Shown: positions 36,094-46,479 of the stretch, in pieces
Layout of the letters: each line of letters opens with the position of its first letter
Position numbering within the stretch: position 1 is the first letter of the stretch
Source: Diphasiastrum complanatum
Taxonomy: Eukaryota > Streptophyta > Lycopodiopsida > Lycopodiales > Lycopodiaceae
DNA: 64,000 nucleotides
Reading direction: 5' to 3'
Assembly: GCA_029204225.1 (NCBI GenBank)
Contig: MU832562.1
Span: forward strand, 1-64,000
Notes under the pieces: model-generated
The model's database searches: none
Seen by the model: the letters and a program-made list of their open reading frames with translations, nothing else
Told to the model about the DNA's origin: nothing
Translations under genes and position numbers: made by a program

Positions 36094-36914
36094 TGTGGGG
36101 TCGAAGATCTCTCGTCGTATAGCCCTTTCGCCTGTCAACAAAGGTTAGATCACTGGATAGGTGTCTAACTATGCATAGATGCTACTTTTAGTTAATTTCC
36201 TACTTTCTCCCTTAACTCTACTCACCACTATACTATTCCTCTTTAACTCTACTCCTCTACACTAACATTCATCATAGTTTGGTTGAAGGGAAGGAATGGA
36301 GAAGAAGAGATTGAGAAGAGAAGAGAAAGAGAGAGAAAGAGAGTGAGGGTGGAGGTTAGCTCAAATGCTCCTTATTCTTGCTAATGGAAAAACATTCACT
36401 ATTGGCAAACAATAAACATGGAAATAGAAAGCAAGAGAAAACACAACCAAGAGCAATAGCAAGTAGTGAATAGCAAATGAGGATGCTTCTCTTCCAAAAA
36501 TGGTAGAGTTTCCTCCTTCTCATTAAGCATGGAAATAGTGTACAAATGGTGTCTTTTTATAGAATGGGGAAGGCCCTTGCCCCTCAATCTTATTGGCTAA
36601 TATTCACAATGATCCTAACCATTCATCTTGGACCCAACTTGATCCAAGGGTCCACAAAAAGTACATTAGAAATCACAAGATTCATGTGAGTCCGAATTTG
36701 GACCCAACTCTAAAAAGTGATCTCTAAGTTTAAAAATGACATTGGGCCTCTAGTTTTATTTTAATTACAAGGCCCAAGTCAAGTTTATTTTATTTACAAC
36801 TTCAATTGCGTGCTCATTGGGCCATGGGCTTATACACGCAGGATGCCATGCCCTCGCAACACATTTTATTGGAGGATTTTATTTATTTACACTTTGTTGG
36901 GAATACCAACAACA
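36094..36914 (-). repeat. Gypsy element B 5' LTR
   Basis: 821 bp, TG...CA. Differs from the 3' LTR by a 16-17 bp insertion near 36236 and scattered substitutions. The outer end is fixed by the TCATT duplication. Confidence 0.9.
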
Positions 36915-37853
36915 TCATTGAATGATGATCGCCTGTTTAAGTACACCGAAGTAAAATATGTTGTTGTTGGTTTCTTGGAGATCACTTCCGCTCCGCTCCG
37001 GAGGATAGTGATATTTCACTCCAGTTGGCAACAAGTAGGTTTTCACAAGGCCCTACTGGAAGTTTGCAATGCAAGGATAGTGAACGCCATTTGGTAAGTA
37101 CTGTTTTATATTAAACATATATATTTACAAGTCTTTTTAATATTTTAACCATGTTACATTATTTGGTTTTTTGATTATTTGCTTTTAACGTTTGTAGGTA
37201 CATGCCGAATGTGCACAATTCTGGTGGTGCATGTCTTTGTAATGAGATCGAATATCTCAACATCGGTTATTTCTCTACTGATGAAAAGAGATCCATGTTG
37301 CATTACAATATCGTAGGACACATGGATTTTAGAAATCATTTTGATTTTTCTGCAGTGACAAAAAAATTAAAAGATTTGATGACTAGTTTTGTGGCTTGTC
37401 CATTTCATAAGCCACAACAGCTTGTAAATAAATTAATTGAAATGTTTTCTCATCCTACAGACTAGATTTTAGAATTATTTGGTGGTAGTGGCACTACTAA
37501 TGCATGTGCTGTCCATAAGGGCAGACACAACACATGTTGTGACCATAGAATTAGATGAGAGTTTATTAAGTTTTGTTAAGATGAGACTAGCTGGTATTCC
37601 AGTTTTGCCTCATGAATTTCAAGAGGTTAATAAATTAGGCCTCTCTGAAGACGGTATTGCTCCATTTGTCAAGGAGCCTCAACCACCTGCCAATGGTGTA
37701 GTTGGTGACGAAGGAGAACTGGTTGAGGTGGTTGAGCAAAGATATAATGTGGTAGAAGAAATTGTAATTCAGGACGGCACAACACCTCCAACAGGCACAG
37801 GGGTTGGAAGGGTTGCTACTCCAGATCCTAACGATTTGTTGAGAATTTTTTAG
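36915..37853 (+). pseudogene. Beta-class DNA methyltransferase relic, right part
   Basis: Exon 36915-37093 (LRRIVIFHSSWQQVGFHKAL, ending NAIW) is spliced by a GT-AG intron (donor GTAAGT, acceptor TTTGTAG near 37197) to YMPNVHNSGG and LCNEIEYLNIGYF. It continues through KPQQLVNKLIEMFSHPTD, one TAG, ILELFGGSGTTNACAVHKGR and, after a 1-nt frameshift, VVTIELDESLLSFVKMRL. Motif order (DVPY on the left of element B, then a target-recognition-like region, then F-x-G-x-G) is that of beta-class N-4/N-6 DNA methylases. A Glu-rich tail ends at TAG 37853; a strong donor-like GTGTAAGT follows. Such enzymes are common in bacteria and phages and rare in eukaryotic nuclear genomes. The intron argues against recent bacterial contamination. 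Confidence 0.75.
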
Positions 37854-37879
37854 ACTGTGTAAGTAAAAACATTTAATTA

Positions 37880-38394
37880 TAAAAATATATCACCCTTTGT
37901 TTGTCCACCAAATCTTTGTTTAAAAATTCGCCAGTTCTAGAGAGGCTTGATCTATCAAGATTAGTCCTCTAGCAACTCTGCGAATTCTATCTCAGAGATT
38001 TATCCTGTTTTCTATCAGTTCACTATTGACCTTGTCTGTCAATAAAACATCAGTTTCAAAATTTGTCGATCATACCATGAAATCGTCCACCGTCTGATTA
38101 AACATTCCTATACACCCTCTATGATTTCATCCTCTACAAAAATTTCAAAAAAATACAAAAAAAATAGTATTTTCATAGTGAAACTTCTCTATCAGAATTC
38201 ACAAGTATTGTATTCTGATTCATCAACCTTTTTGAGATTTCTATTCTTGTCTGCGAATTCTTATACCTCATAAAAATATAGTTTCTTGCCCAAATTCTCT
38301 ATTTTGCAAGAAAACAGTCTTTTTTGACCTTTTGTGGCCAAGTACAGTACTGTACTGATCAATACTATTGTTATTCTGCTCCACATCTTGCATC
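37880..38394 (+). promoter_or_regulatory. Gypsy leader with 48-nt-spaced hairpins
   Basis: Non-coding leader of the plus-strand gypsy derivative. AATTCGC (37925-37931) pairs with GCGAATT (37980-37986) across 48 nt. AGAATTCACA (38194-38203) pairs with TGCGAATTCT (38252-38261) across 48 nt with one mismatch. A 16-nt palindrome AGTACAGTACTGTACT is at 38341-38356. No LTR or primer site is retained. Confidence 0.65.
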
Positions 38395-39490
38395 ATGTCA
38401 CGAGATTTTGCTGAATCTTCCAATCCTAATCCTACATGCCTGGAACGAAGAATTCCGCTTATTAATGCACCCAAGTACGATGAAGAATCTGACTCAGTCA
38501 GATTTCTTCAAGACTTTGATAATGCATGTCGCTTTATGGACAAGAAAACTAAATCCCTATGAGATAATATTGAATGGAACAATAGATTATGCGGTGGATG
38601 CAACCCTGATAGTGTCCCAGATTATAGTGTCCTGACATGGGTCATAGCAGGATTATCCAAGAGAATTAGGCAGCAAATGAAGTGAAGAGACAAATACATG
38701 TCTTTTCAAACAGCCTGCGCAAATGCCATTAAGAGAGTTGACAATAGTGAGAGCATTGTTCGGACTCTGATAACTCTGACGAAGAACAAAGACACAAAAA
38801 AGAATGAAGAGCCAAACGTAAGGACAAGATTGGTTGTCAATCAGAGGTTGAAAGACATGCATCCAAGACCTACCCACGCCTATCCAAGGAGAGAATCCAC
38901 CTGGTGTCCACACTACTTGAACAACCATAGTAGAAATGAGTGCCGCAGACAAAGGTTGGAGCGACCTATCTGATATTGCCATATTTGCAATATGAGCAAT
39001 CACGATACCAACGAATGTTTATATAATCTCAAGAACCAAGCACCTGCCGACCAGCACCGAATCATGTCCCATTGGCGCAACATCAAGGTGCCTTACCCCA
39101 ACCACCACCTAGATTGGCATTACCTCCCATTCCCCCATAACCCAAGTTTTAGAAGTACAAAATCCACAACCAGTTGCTTAGCAGTTGAACATGGTCGAAG
39201 TGACCGAAGAACCCTACTACTCTGGAGAGGAAGCACCAGATTTTATTTCAGTGCATTTCATAGATGAAGAGAACGGTGACTAGTGCCAATCTACGCCAAT
39301 CAACTTAGAGGTACTAGAATTAGAGCTGCTCAACAGTTGAACATGGTCGAAGTGACCAAAGAACCCTACTACTCGAGAGAGGAAGCACGAGATTCTATTT
39401 CAGTGCATTTCATAGACGAAGAGAATGGTGACTTAGTGCCAATCTATGCCAATCAACTTAGAGTTACTAGAATTAGAGTTCCCATCAAGT
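38395..39490 (+). pseudogene. Gypsy gag relic with tandem duplication
   Basis: Starts MSRDFAESSNPNPTCLERR and includes PKYDEESDSVRFLQDFDNA, TWVIAGLSKRIRQQMK and zinc-knuckle remnants CPHYLNNHSRNECRR and CHICNMSNHDTNEC. From 39182 a unit of about 152 bp is tandemly duplicated (NMVEVTEEPYYSGEEA, then NMVEVTKEPYYSREEA). It is more distant from elements B and C than they are from each other. Protease, RT and integrase are absent downstream. Confidence 0.8.
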
Positions 39491-39529
39491 GCTAGAACCA
39501 GCTGTTGCACCAATCCTTTGAGCTTTTAC

Positions 39530-40290
39530 GGTACCTGACTCAGAACAGCCGGTGCTCTTCGAAGCCAAATATCCAAATGTCACGGCAAGAGGCGGCTATA
39601 AACTGCCAGGAAAGCTCGAGGAGCTACTCAAGAAGAAACCGACCGATATCCTGTCACTCTTGCATCCTCAACCAGAGTGGAGGAAGGCGGCACTTTTGCA
39701 CAACCTAGAGCTCATCAAAGAATATCTTACGGCTCCTGCAGTTCTATGGGCAGATCCATCATACCATCCAATGCCCAGAAGGAGGTCTTGGTTAGCTTTG
39801 CAGACTCCAAGCGTCGAGGCCTGTAATTGGCCAATCATAAAGTCAGAAAAGGGTTGGAGCATGGCCATCGATTTCCAAAGAGCGCTCAACCGCTTCCTGA
39901 CTTACGCGGCTAACTCTCCAGATCCCATCATATTGAAAGCCTACTACAACGTGGAGACCTTACTGATAGCTGCCAAAGTTGATACCATGTGAGATATAAG
40001 TTTTGGAGAGTACTGCTTCAACCCAAATAAAACCTTCAAAACGTCGGCCATCGTGGATCAGATTCCCTTGTACCGGACCTACCATCGCTTGTTCTCAACA
40101 TCATTTGTTAATATAGTGTGGCTGAAAAGATGGTATACGATAGGCTTCCTTGGAAATATGCACCCGGTGTTCGGCCCAAGACACTCGCAAGCCACAACGC
40201 GCAGCCAATTGTGGCTCATTTCGTCCGTAAAGTTGTAGATCCATCAAAGAATCCATGTTGCCAAAGATGCGAATCGCCAACAACTGAAAA
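39530..40290 (+). pseudogene. Gypsy accessory ORF (distant homologue)
   Basis: An open frame of 146 codons from 39552: GGYKLPGKLEELLKKKPTDI, LHNLELIKEYLTAPAVLWAD, CNWPIIKSEKGWSMAIDFQR and NRFLTYAANSPDPI. After TGA it continues as IVDQIPLYRTYHRLFS. CNWPIIKSEKGWSM parallels FNWPIIHSEYGWTM at 58000 (minus), and the order of blocks is the same. It directly follows gag, so this derivative lost all of pol but kept this ORF. Confidence 0.65.
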
Positions 40291-40580
40291 GGCTCCCTGA
40301 AGCATATCTCGCATCTTGTATCTTATTCAAATTCCAAAAAAATAAGAGAGAAAAGAAGTCTAGAGAAAGCATCTCGGGACTAGAATTTTTTTGTGTTGTA
40401 TTTTCTTTTCCTTTATTTCCCTATACAAACACTTTCTTTGTTTTCACTTTTCTCACCCTCAGTCTGGTGCAAAAAAAATAAAATTTCTAACTTTTTGCCG
40501 CATCTTTTTCCCTTATTGTCTACACCCCTTTTTCACCCTCTTTTGCCATGGTTTCACATCCATGCACGCCAACGCCAAAG
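40291..40580 (+). other. 3' untranslated remnant of gypsy derivative
   Basis: AT- and pyrimidine-rich with no coding frame. It ends where minus-strand RT of element C begins, at about 40581. Confidence 0.5.
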
Positions 40581-41270
40581 ATCTTTCAAATACTTTCTCC
40601 AATCGATCCAGGTGGTCTGTATTTGTATTATGAACTCCCAAGTCATCCAAGTAAATTTCAAGAAATTTTTGCAGATAATCTTTAAAAGCAAATTGCATTA
40701 CTCTTTGGAATGAACTTGGTGCATTACAGGCCCAAACGACATTACTTTGTAAGCATAGGTGTCCCATTCTGTTGCAAAAGCAGTTTTGTGGCGATCGGCA
40801 GGTGCAATCTTAACCTGGTTGTAACCACTAAATCCATCCAGGAAACTATAAGCTTCCGCTCCAGCAAGGCGATCCCAAATGCTTTCAATAAAAGGTAACA
40901 AAAAGTGATCCTTCCGTGTCACTTTATTCAATGCTTTGAGATTCACACAGATTCGCAATTTCCCATTTTTCTTAGGAACAATGACAATCGGTGAAATCCA
41001 TTCAGTGTGCTTGATCTCATAAATGAAATCGGCGTCAAGCAATCTCTGAAGTTCTTTCTTTATCAGATCTGCCATATTAGGATTACAGCGATAGAACTTT
41101 GTAACCTTTGGTACTGCATCAGGTACTAAAGGTATGGTATGTTCAATCAATGATGTCGGAATACCCTTCAAATCTTGATAAGTCCATGCAAAGCAATCTT
41201 GATACTTAATAAGTAACAAACGGAGTGCTTGATACTGTTCAGGAGTAAGTTGTGATCCCACTTATACAAT
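40581..41270 (-). pseudogene. Gypsy reverse transcriptase, truncated (element C)
   Basis: LTPEQYQALRLLLIKYQDCF, FIYEIKHTEWISPIVIVPKK, LDGFSGYNQVKIAPADRHKT, one frameshift after VMSFG, then CNAPSSFQRVMQFAFKDYLQ and EIYLDDLGVHNTNTDHLDRL (catalytic YLDD). Stops at 40581 in the palm-thumb region. Confidence 0.9.
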
Positions 41271-42840
41271 CTTTTTCGGTTCTCCTAGTTCAGCAAGATT
41301 CATTGGCTGCGTCCTAGCTGGGCCATCGTAAACCTCTTTAGATTCTAGCATGTGTTCTTCAGGTTCATGATGTGCTTTAGGTAACATGATAACCACATCA
41401 TCCAGTGTATAACGTTTAAAATGCTCTGGCATATCATGCTGGACTACATTTGCCTATTCTTTTTCAAAAGGACTTGTCTTGGATCTTTGTTTAGCCTTCT
41501 TAGCAGGAATTGATCGTGGAGGTGATGACTTTCAGGATGACAAATCTTTTTTCACAGGTGAAGACTTCCTAGACGATGATGTCTTGCTGAAAATCTGACT
41601 TGAAGGATCATTCTTGACTTTTCCTTTGCCTTTAACCAGTAAGGGTGGCACTTTCTTTGAATCGATCTTTTGAGGGGGATTTTCTCATTTCAGCACCGTA
41701 TTATAATGTTGCTTAGCTTGTTTCTTCGTTATCGAACCTGTGATCCTGCCTCCCTTCAATATAACTGCTTTGGACGGTTTGATTGTTAGTTCATCAGGAA
41801 CATTACGCACTCCAAATCTGGTCGGATCCATATGATGTAGAATCTGTTCATCCGTAAGTTCTGCATTGCCATCATAAGTTAAGGCATGGCTCACTAGTAT
41901 GAGATCATCCTTAATTGGATCTGGTATAGGTTCTATTGATATCCAGACTACATTCAACACATTTAGTGGAAACATGATTGGTGTATCCAAAGTTCGATCT
42001 AATAAGGAGATCTTGCTCAGCTCTGATTGAATATCTTGTTGACACATATATCCTGCTGTACAATCAATTGTTGCAAGAGCTTCATTCCAATTGACAGTAT
42101 CCGTTTGAGAATCGTAGTGAACTCCCAATTTTTTCTCTGGTCGATCACAAGTGTGATCCGTTGATGATGAATCGTCATCTGCTTTTTGAACCACTGGTTT
42201 GATAGTCCAAGTCGTAGGATCAACTTTAACTGCACATTCACGATTTTCAAAAGTGATTTTTTCGGTACACCAGTTATGAATTACTTGCGCAACTCGTACC
42301 CATGGACGTCCTAATAGAACTCGGTAGACATTTGGTGCTTCTGGTAAGTCCATCACGACGAAAGTAACGACGAACTGTACTCCTGCAATCCTGACAGGTA
42401 TATCTTCCACCATTCCTCGTGGACGAACTATTGTTTGATCCGCTAGCTTAATAGCAAAAGTAGCAGGCTTAATCTTTGTAAGGCCCCATTTTGTACATAG
42501 GTTTGTAGAAATCAGGTTGACTCCTAAACCGCCATCTATCACGGCTGCTTCTTTAGAAAATTGTCTATGTTGTATTGGCAGAGTGACATTCTTTTGTTCA
42601 CTTTCCCAAGCAGCTCCAACATGGAGTACATCGTTAGATTATTCAAATCCAGCACAAAAAAGCGGCTCCTGATGGACTTCTAGTTTTTCTTGAGCTAACT
42701 TTTGCGCTAAGACTTCTTTAGCTTTTGGCACCAACTTTAGGAACTCTCCCAATGAAATATTGATCTTGCTAGACAAAATGTTCATGAGTAATTCTGTATG
42801 CGGTGCTTCCGGTTCAGTCATCTTGAAGGGTTCTTTGTGA
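41271..42840 (-). pseudogene. Gypsy protease region and linker (element C)
   Basis: Protease at 42542-41685: VIDGGLGVNLISTNLCTKWG, where retropepsins have D-S/T-G and this copy has IDGG; then VEDIPVRIAGVQFVVTFVVM and VYRVLLGRPW. The preceding part reads ILSSKINISLGEFLKLVPKA and GAAWESEQKNVTLPIQ. The linker includes a Ser/Lys-rich stretch and MPEHFKRYTLDDVVIMLPKA. Two stops separate the parts. Confidence 0.88.
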
Positions 42841-44521
42841 TGATGTAATTATTCATTCATATCCGTACGTAAATTTCTTGGAGGCTGCAATGGTGAAGAC
42901 TGAATTTCAGCTGTTACTTCAGCAGCTTCCAGTTCCTCTTCTTCTTGCAGATGTTTAATCCACTATCTGATATCCTGATATCTTCATTTTTCTACATTAA
43001 GATTTGGATAGACTCCCGATGTTGTTGGTGTTTCGTTCAATGGAATAGAATCAGCAAGTACTGGATTCACTACTGGTTCTTTTTGCTTTTGTGCTCTGGT
43101 GACCACCATCAAGAGTGCACTTGGTTTATTTTGAGCTATTGATCCTTGCTTGATGGTTATCAAATTTACAGGTGTTGTAGCTGGTGGTGGCTTCAGTCTT
43201 GCTGGACAGTCTTTATAGCAATGTCCATATCCATAATCACGATAAAACGGTACAAATTTTTCTTTATTTGGGCATTCTGCAACTTTGTGATTTTCTCCAC
43301 ATGCAAAGCATCCAAGTGGTGCTCTGGTCCAATTTCTTGAGGCTTGTTGTTGAGCGGCAGCATAAATGGCATACTGTTCTGAAGATCCACCTTCCTGTTC
43401 ATTACCATAGCTCCATTGCTCAACACTTCCGTAAGGTTCTGGTTCCATCAAATTGGCAGGAGGAGCAGAGTGTTTTGGTGGGGCAGGCAAAGCTAGATGT
43501 TTTGGGTATCCAAGAGTAGATTGTCGCAGTCTTGCTGCTGGATTTCCTCCATACTGTGGATTTCGATATCCCATCTGGGCATACTGTTGCTGAATTATCC
43601 GAGGGTTGAAGTTGCAAAAAACAGTCTCATGATCAGGTGAGTTATACAGATGGCAAACACTGATTTCCATTCGTTTTTTCAATTGAGGACACTCGTTCAC
43701 AGTGTGATTTCTTGTACAAATAGAACACCAGATATTTTTCCTGGTAGGAAAAGTCTTTGCAAACTTCTCAAATTTCTTGTTCGCTTCTCCGTGGAAATTT
43801 TTCAATGCTTTGATCTTCTCATCAAATTGCAACTACAACTTTTCCATCTGTTTCTGCTCGGTCTTCCCAAGTTTCTCGAACTCATTGAGCATCATTTCTG
43901 CAGTAGCATTGGCATTCGTTGATGCAATAGTGGTGGATGTCGTAGTAGTCTGCCCTGCTATATAAGACAACATACTGACATTCGGCTCATCATTTGAATC
44001 TTCATCCTCCTCCCGAATTGCATCGTCCATAGCATTTTGTAAAAGTGCATACTCATTATGGCATTTCAGCTCACGTCTGATCCGTTTAGGTAGACCTGAC
44101 AAAAACCACATAATCATGACATTTTCATTAATTAGCTCAGGTTCTCATTCAAATCTAAGATGTTTCACCCTTTCGATGTAATCTCGAACCATTTTTCTCT
44201 ATCCCATTTTAATTTTACTTAAAAGTAGGAAAGGGTCTTCCATAAACTTCCGTGGTTTGAACCGTGTGATAAGGGCTCGTTTAACAACCTCCCAATCTGT
44301 ACGTTCAGTTTCATCTTGGTTATAGTACCAATCTTGTGCTGCGCTTGTTAAGGCCATAGAAAATAGCTTAAGTTTATCTTGAGGATAAATCTCACCATAG
44401 ACCTCACTTGATTCAGCATAGATCTGAAGAAATCTAACTGGATCTGTTAATCCATTATATTTGGGTAGATTGGATTGACCTCCTGTGGAGCACCTCCAAG
44501 AGCAGCTCCAGGGGCAACCAT
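42841..44521 (-). pseudogene. Gypsy gag with four zinc-knuckle-like motifs (element C)
   Basis: Starts MVAPGAALGGAPQEVN at 44521. The capsid part includes ALTSAAQDWYYNQDETERTD and ALITRFKPRKFMEDPFLLLS. The middle has PNVSMLSYIAGQ and a coiled-coil-like Lys/Glu stretch. Cys/His motifs in order: CSICTRNHTVNEC, CHLYNSPDHETVFC, CFACGENHKVAEC and GYGHCYKDC. Frames break at about 44150 and 43833 (a stop), and 43832-42984 is open. Confidence 0.88.
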
Positions 44522-45710
44522 CTTTACAAATTTAGATCAAATAGATAATGAGATTGGATCTAGATTTTTCCAAAGAACTATCTCAGATTAGATCTGCTAG
44601 ATCTATTTCACTTTTCAAAAATTTGATTCTATATGATGAAAAATTTTCCGAAATTTGATCAATCGATACTTCTCAAAATTGATAAATTTCTCAGAATCCA
44701 ATTCAGAATATATCAGATTTGATCCAAATTTTGACAGAGACTTGATCTGAAAAATCATAAACTAAAATAGGACTGGCAAATGTTGGCTCAGCGAAGTTTA
44801 AACAGTGCTATGTTGGGAAAAAAAACTCTTTGAATACTTTTCTAGCAATTTCTTGGAAATTAACCTTCGCCAACTTCTCAGATGGAAAATTTGACACAGA
44901 TAAGACTATGAAAAACCGGATAAAAGTTTCTGACACAAGGAAATATAGTTTTTATAATTTGACGAGGATAAAAATCAAGATTTTTTGTGATCTGATCAAG
45001 AAGAATCTTCGCCGAACTCAAAAATAGTATTATTCTATAAATAGAATGTTCTAAAAACTCGGCGAAGGTTCTAGCGAAGGCTCAAGAGTAATACTGGTAA
45101 TTTTGCAAAAAAGTGATTTTTTTTGGCAAAATGATGACAATATGACAACTGATCCTCTGAAATTCTTTCTATTTTTGGTATTATTCTTCGTCGACCTGGC
45201 AGTAGATAGATCTGAATCACATCTTTAAATCGGACGAAGGTTCTTTTTCTGTATTTTTTAGGGTTTTGATAATTTTTAGTGTTTTTTGACGATTTTTTTG
45301 ATGTTTTTGAAAATCTGCTGAGAATTAATTTTCGCCCTTCAAACTCAGGGTTTTGTAAACAAAATTGAAAGTGTCTGCAACTCGGTGAAGGTTTCTTGAA
45401 AGAGGGTAAAAAGTCCTGAGCTCTGATGACGCTTTTTGTCTCTTTTTGACCAAATCTGACAGATTTGACCAATTTTTGTTATTTTCTCTGATATCTCATA
45501 TCCAAATGGATCTTAAGATTGGTGATTTGAATAGCTTTTCCTATTAAATAATCAGATTAGATTTCAAACCAGCAAATCCACTCAAATCAAGCAAAATCAA
45601 TCCCAAACTAATCCTAAATTGCAGATCTAACACTATTCATGCCATGACAAGATGCCTAATGCAAGCTAACCATCAACCAAACATGCTCCAAACTGAAAAA
45701 TTGGCATAGC
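44522..45710 (-). promoter_or_regulatory. Element C leader with inverted motifs
   Basis: Non-coding. CTTCGCCGA (45007-45015) pairs with TCGGCGAAG (45059-45067) across 43 nt. CTTCGTC (45186-45192) pairs with GACGAAG (45233-45239) across 40 nt. Further single motifs lie near 44861, 45328 and 45382. The arms differ from those of element B but occupy the same place relative to gag. Confidence 0.7.
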
Positions 45711-45728
45711 TCCCCGGCAACGGTGCCA
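45711..45728 (-). other. Element C primer-binding site (tRNA-Asp)
   Basis: Minus strand TGGCACCGTTGCCGGGGA matches the complement of the plant tRNA-Asp 3' end (TGGCGCCGTTGCCGGGGA) with one mismatch. Four bases separate it from the LTR. Confidence 0.85.
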
Positions 45729-45732
45729 AAAT

Positions 45733-46440
45733 TGTAGTGGGTTTCTTTTCTTGCCTAACCTGAATCCAAGATCTAGTCAATCTAGCATCAAAGAGACGTA
45801 GTTAGTTGTCACGTGGAGGTTCGTTCCGATGAGAGCAATAGTATAGTTCAGATTTCAACATGAATGGGGTATCTAACACTAAGCATTAACACTACATCCA
45901 TTAACTCTACGTCCATTAACCCTAAATCCACAACAATGATAGAAACTTACTCTTCTCTCTCTCCTTTTCTCTCTCACAAAAAGCATAAGAAATAGCAATC
46001 CCAATAATGATCACATCCAACAATTAGCAAATACAAAGGAAGCATGAGAAATGGAGAAAAAGAGAGGAAGAGCAAGAACATTCATCAATCCATTTCTAAA
46101 GAGAACCAATTTGCTTTATTGAAATGAGGAAATGAACATGAGGAGCAACTCGAGTTGGTCTCTTTTTATAGTAGAGAGGAGGACCCTGGCCTCTGAATCC
46201 TATTGGTCCAGTCTTGTCTCTCTTTTTATTCAAATTTAAAAAAGTGTGGGAACCATCAAAATTGGAGGAAAACCCAACTTTATTCACTAACTTGACATTT
46301 AGGCCCTACGACATTAAAAGTCCCACAAAAAGACGTAAAGTCTTTTTATTGACTTTTAACTAATCAATCAAATAACTATGTGATCAGCGGGTTAAACTTA
46401 CACACATAGGGTGCCAAATCTCTCTCACTTATTAACTAGG
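45733..46440 (-). repeat. Gypsy element C 5' LTR
   Basis: Inner end TGTAGTGGGTTT next to the primer site. Contains a run of CTCT/TCTC and a TATA-like TTTTTATAG near 46164. The outer end is not fixed because the second LTR is not present; it lies between about 46430 and 46490. Confidence 0.75.
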
Positions 46441-46479
46441 ATTAGGGTTGCCTTGGGATCCGCAAACCCTCCAATACAT

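Larger units (their letters stand above)
28101..36914 (-). mobile_element. Ty3/gypsy element B, near complete, with TSD
   Basis: Two LTRs (28101-28904 and 36094-36914) start TG and end CA. They are flanked by the 5-bp duplication TCATT (28096-28100 and 36915-36919). Minus-strand order: 5' LTR, primer-binding site, leader with hairpins, gag, an antisense copia fragment in place of protease, RT, RNase H, integrase, non-coding region, accessory ORF, 3' LTR. The primer site resembles tRNA-Asp, as in Tat/Athila gypsy elements. Coding frames carry several stops, so it is not autonomous, yet the LTRs are close to identical apart from a 16-17 bp indel and scattered changes. It interrupts the methyltransferase gene. 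Confidence 0.9.
40581..46440 (-). mobile_element. Ty3/gypsy element C, 3'-truncated
   Basis: Minus strand, from right: LTR (45733 to about 46440), tRNA-Asp primer site, leader, gag, protease, linker, RT to just past the YLDD motif. RNase H, integrase, the accessory ORF and the other LTR are missing at the 40580 junction. Frames are longer than in elements A or B (gag 282 codons, protease 285, RT 187). The LTR differs from the B-type LTR but shows similar landmarks. Its outer end abuts the Ulp1-like gene. Confidence 0.9.
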
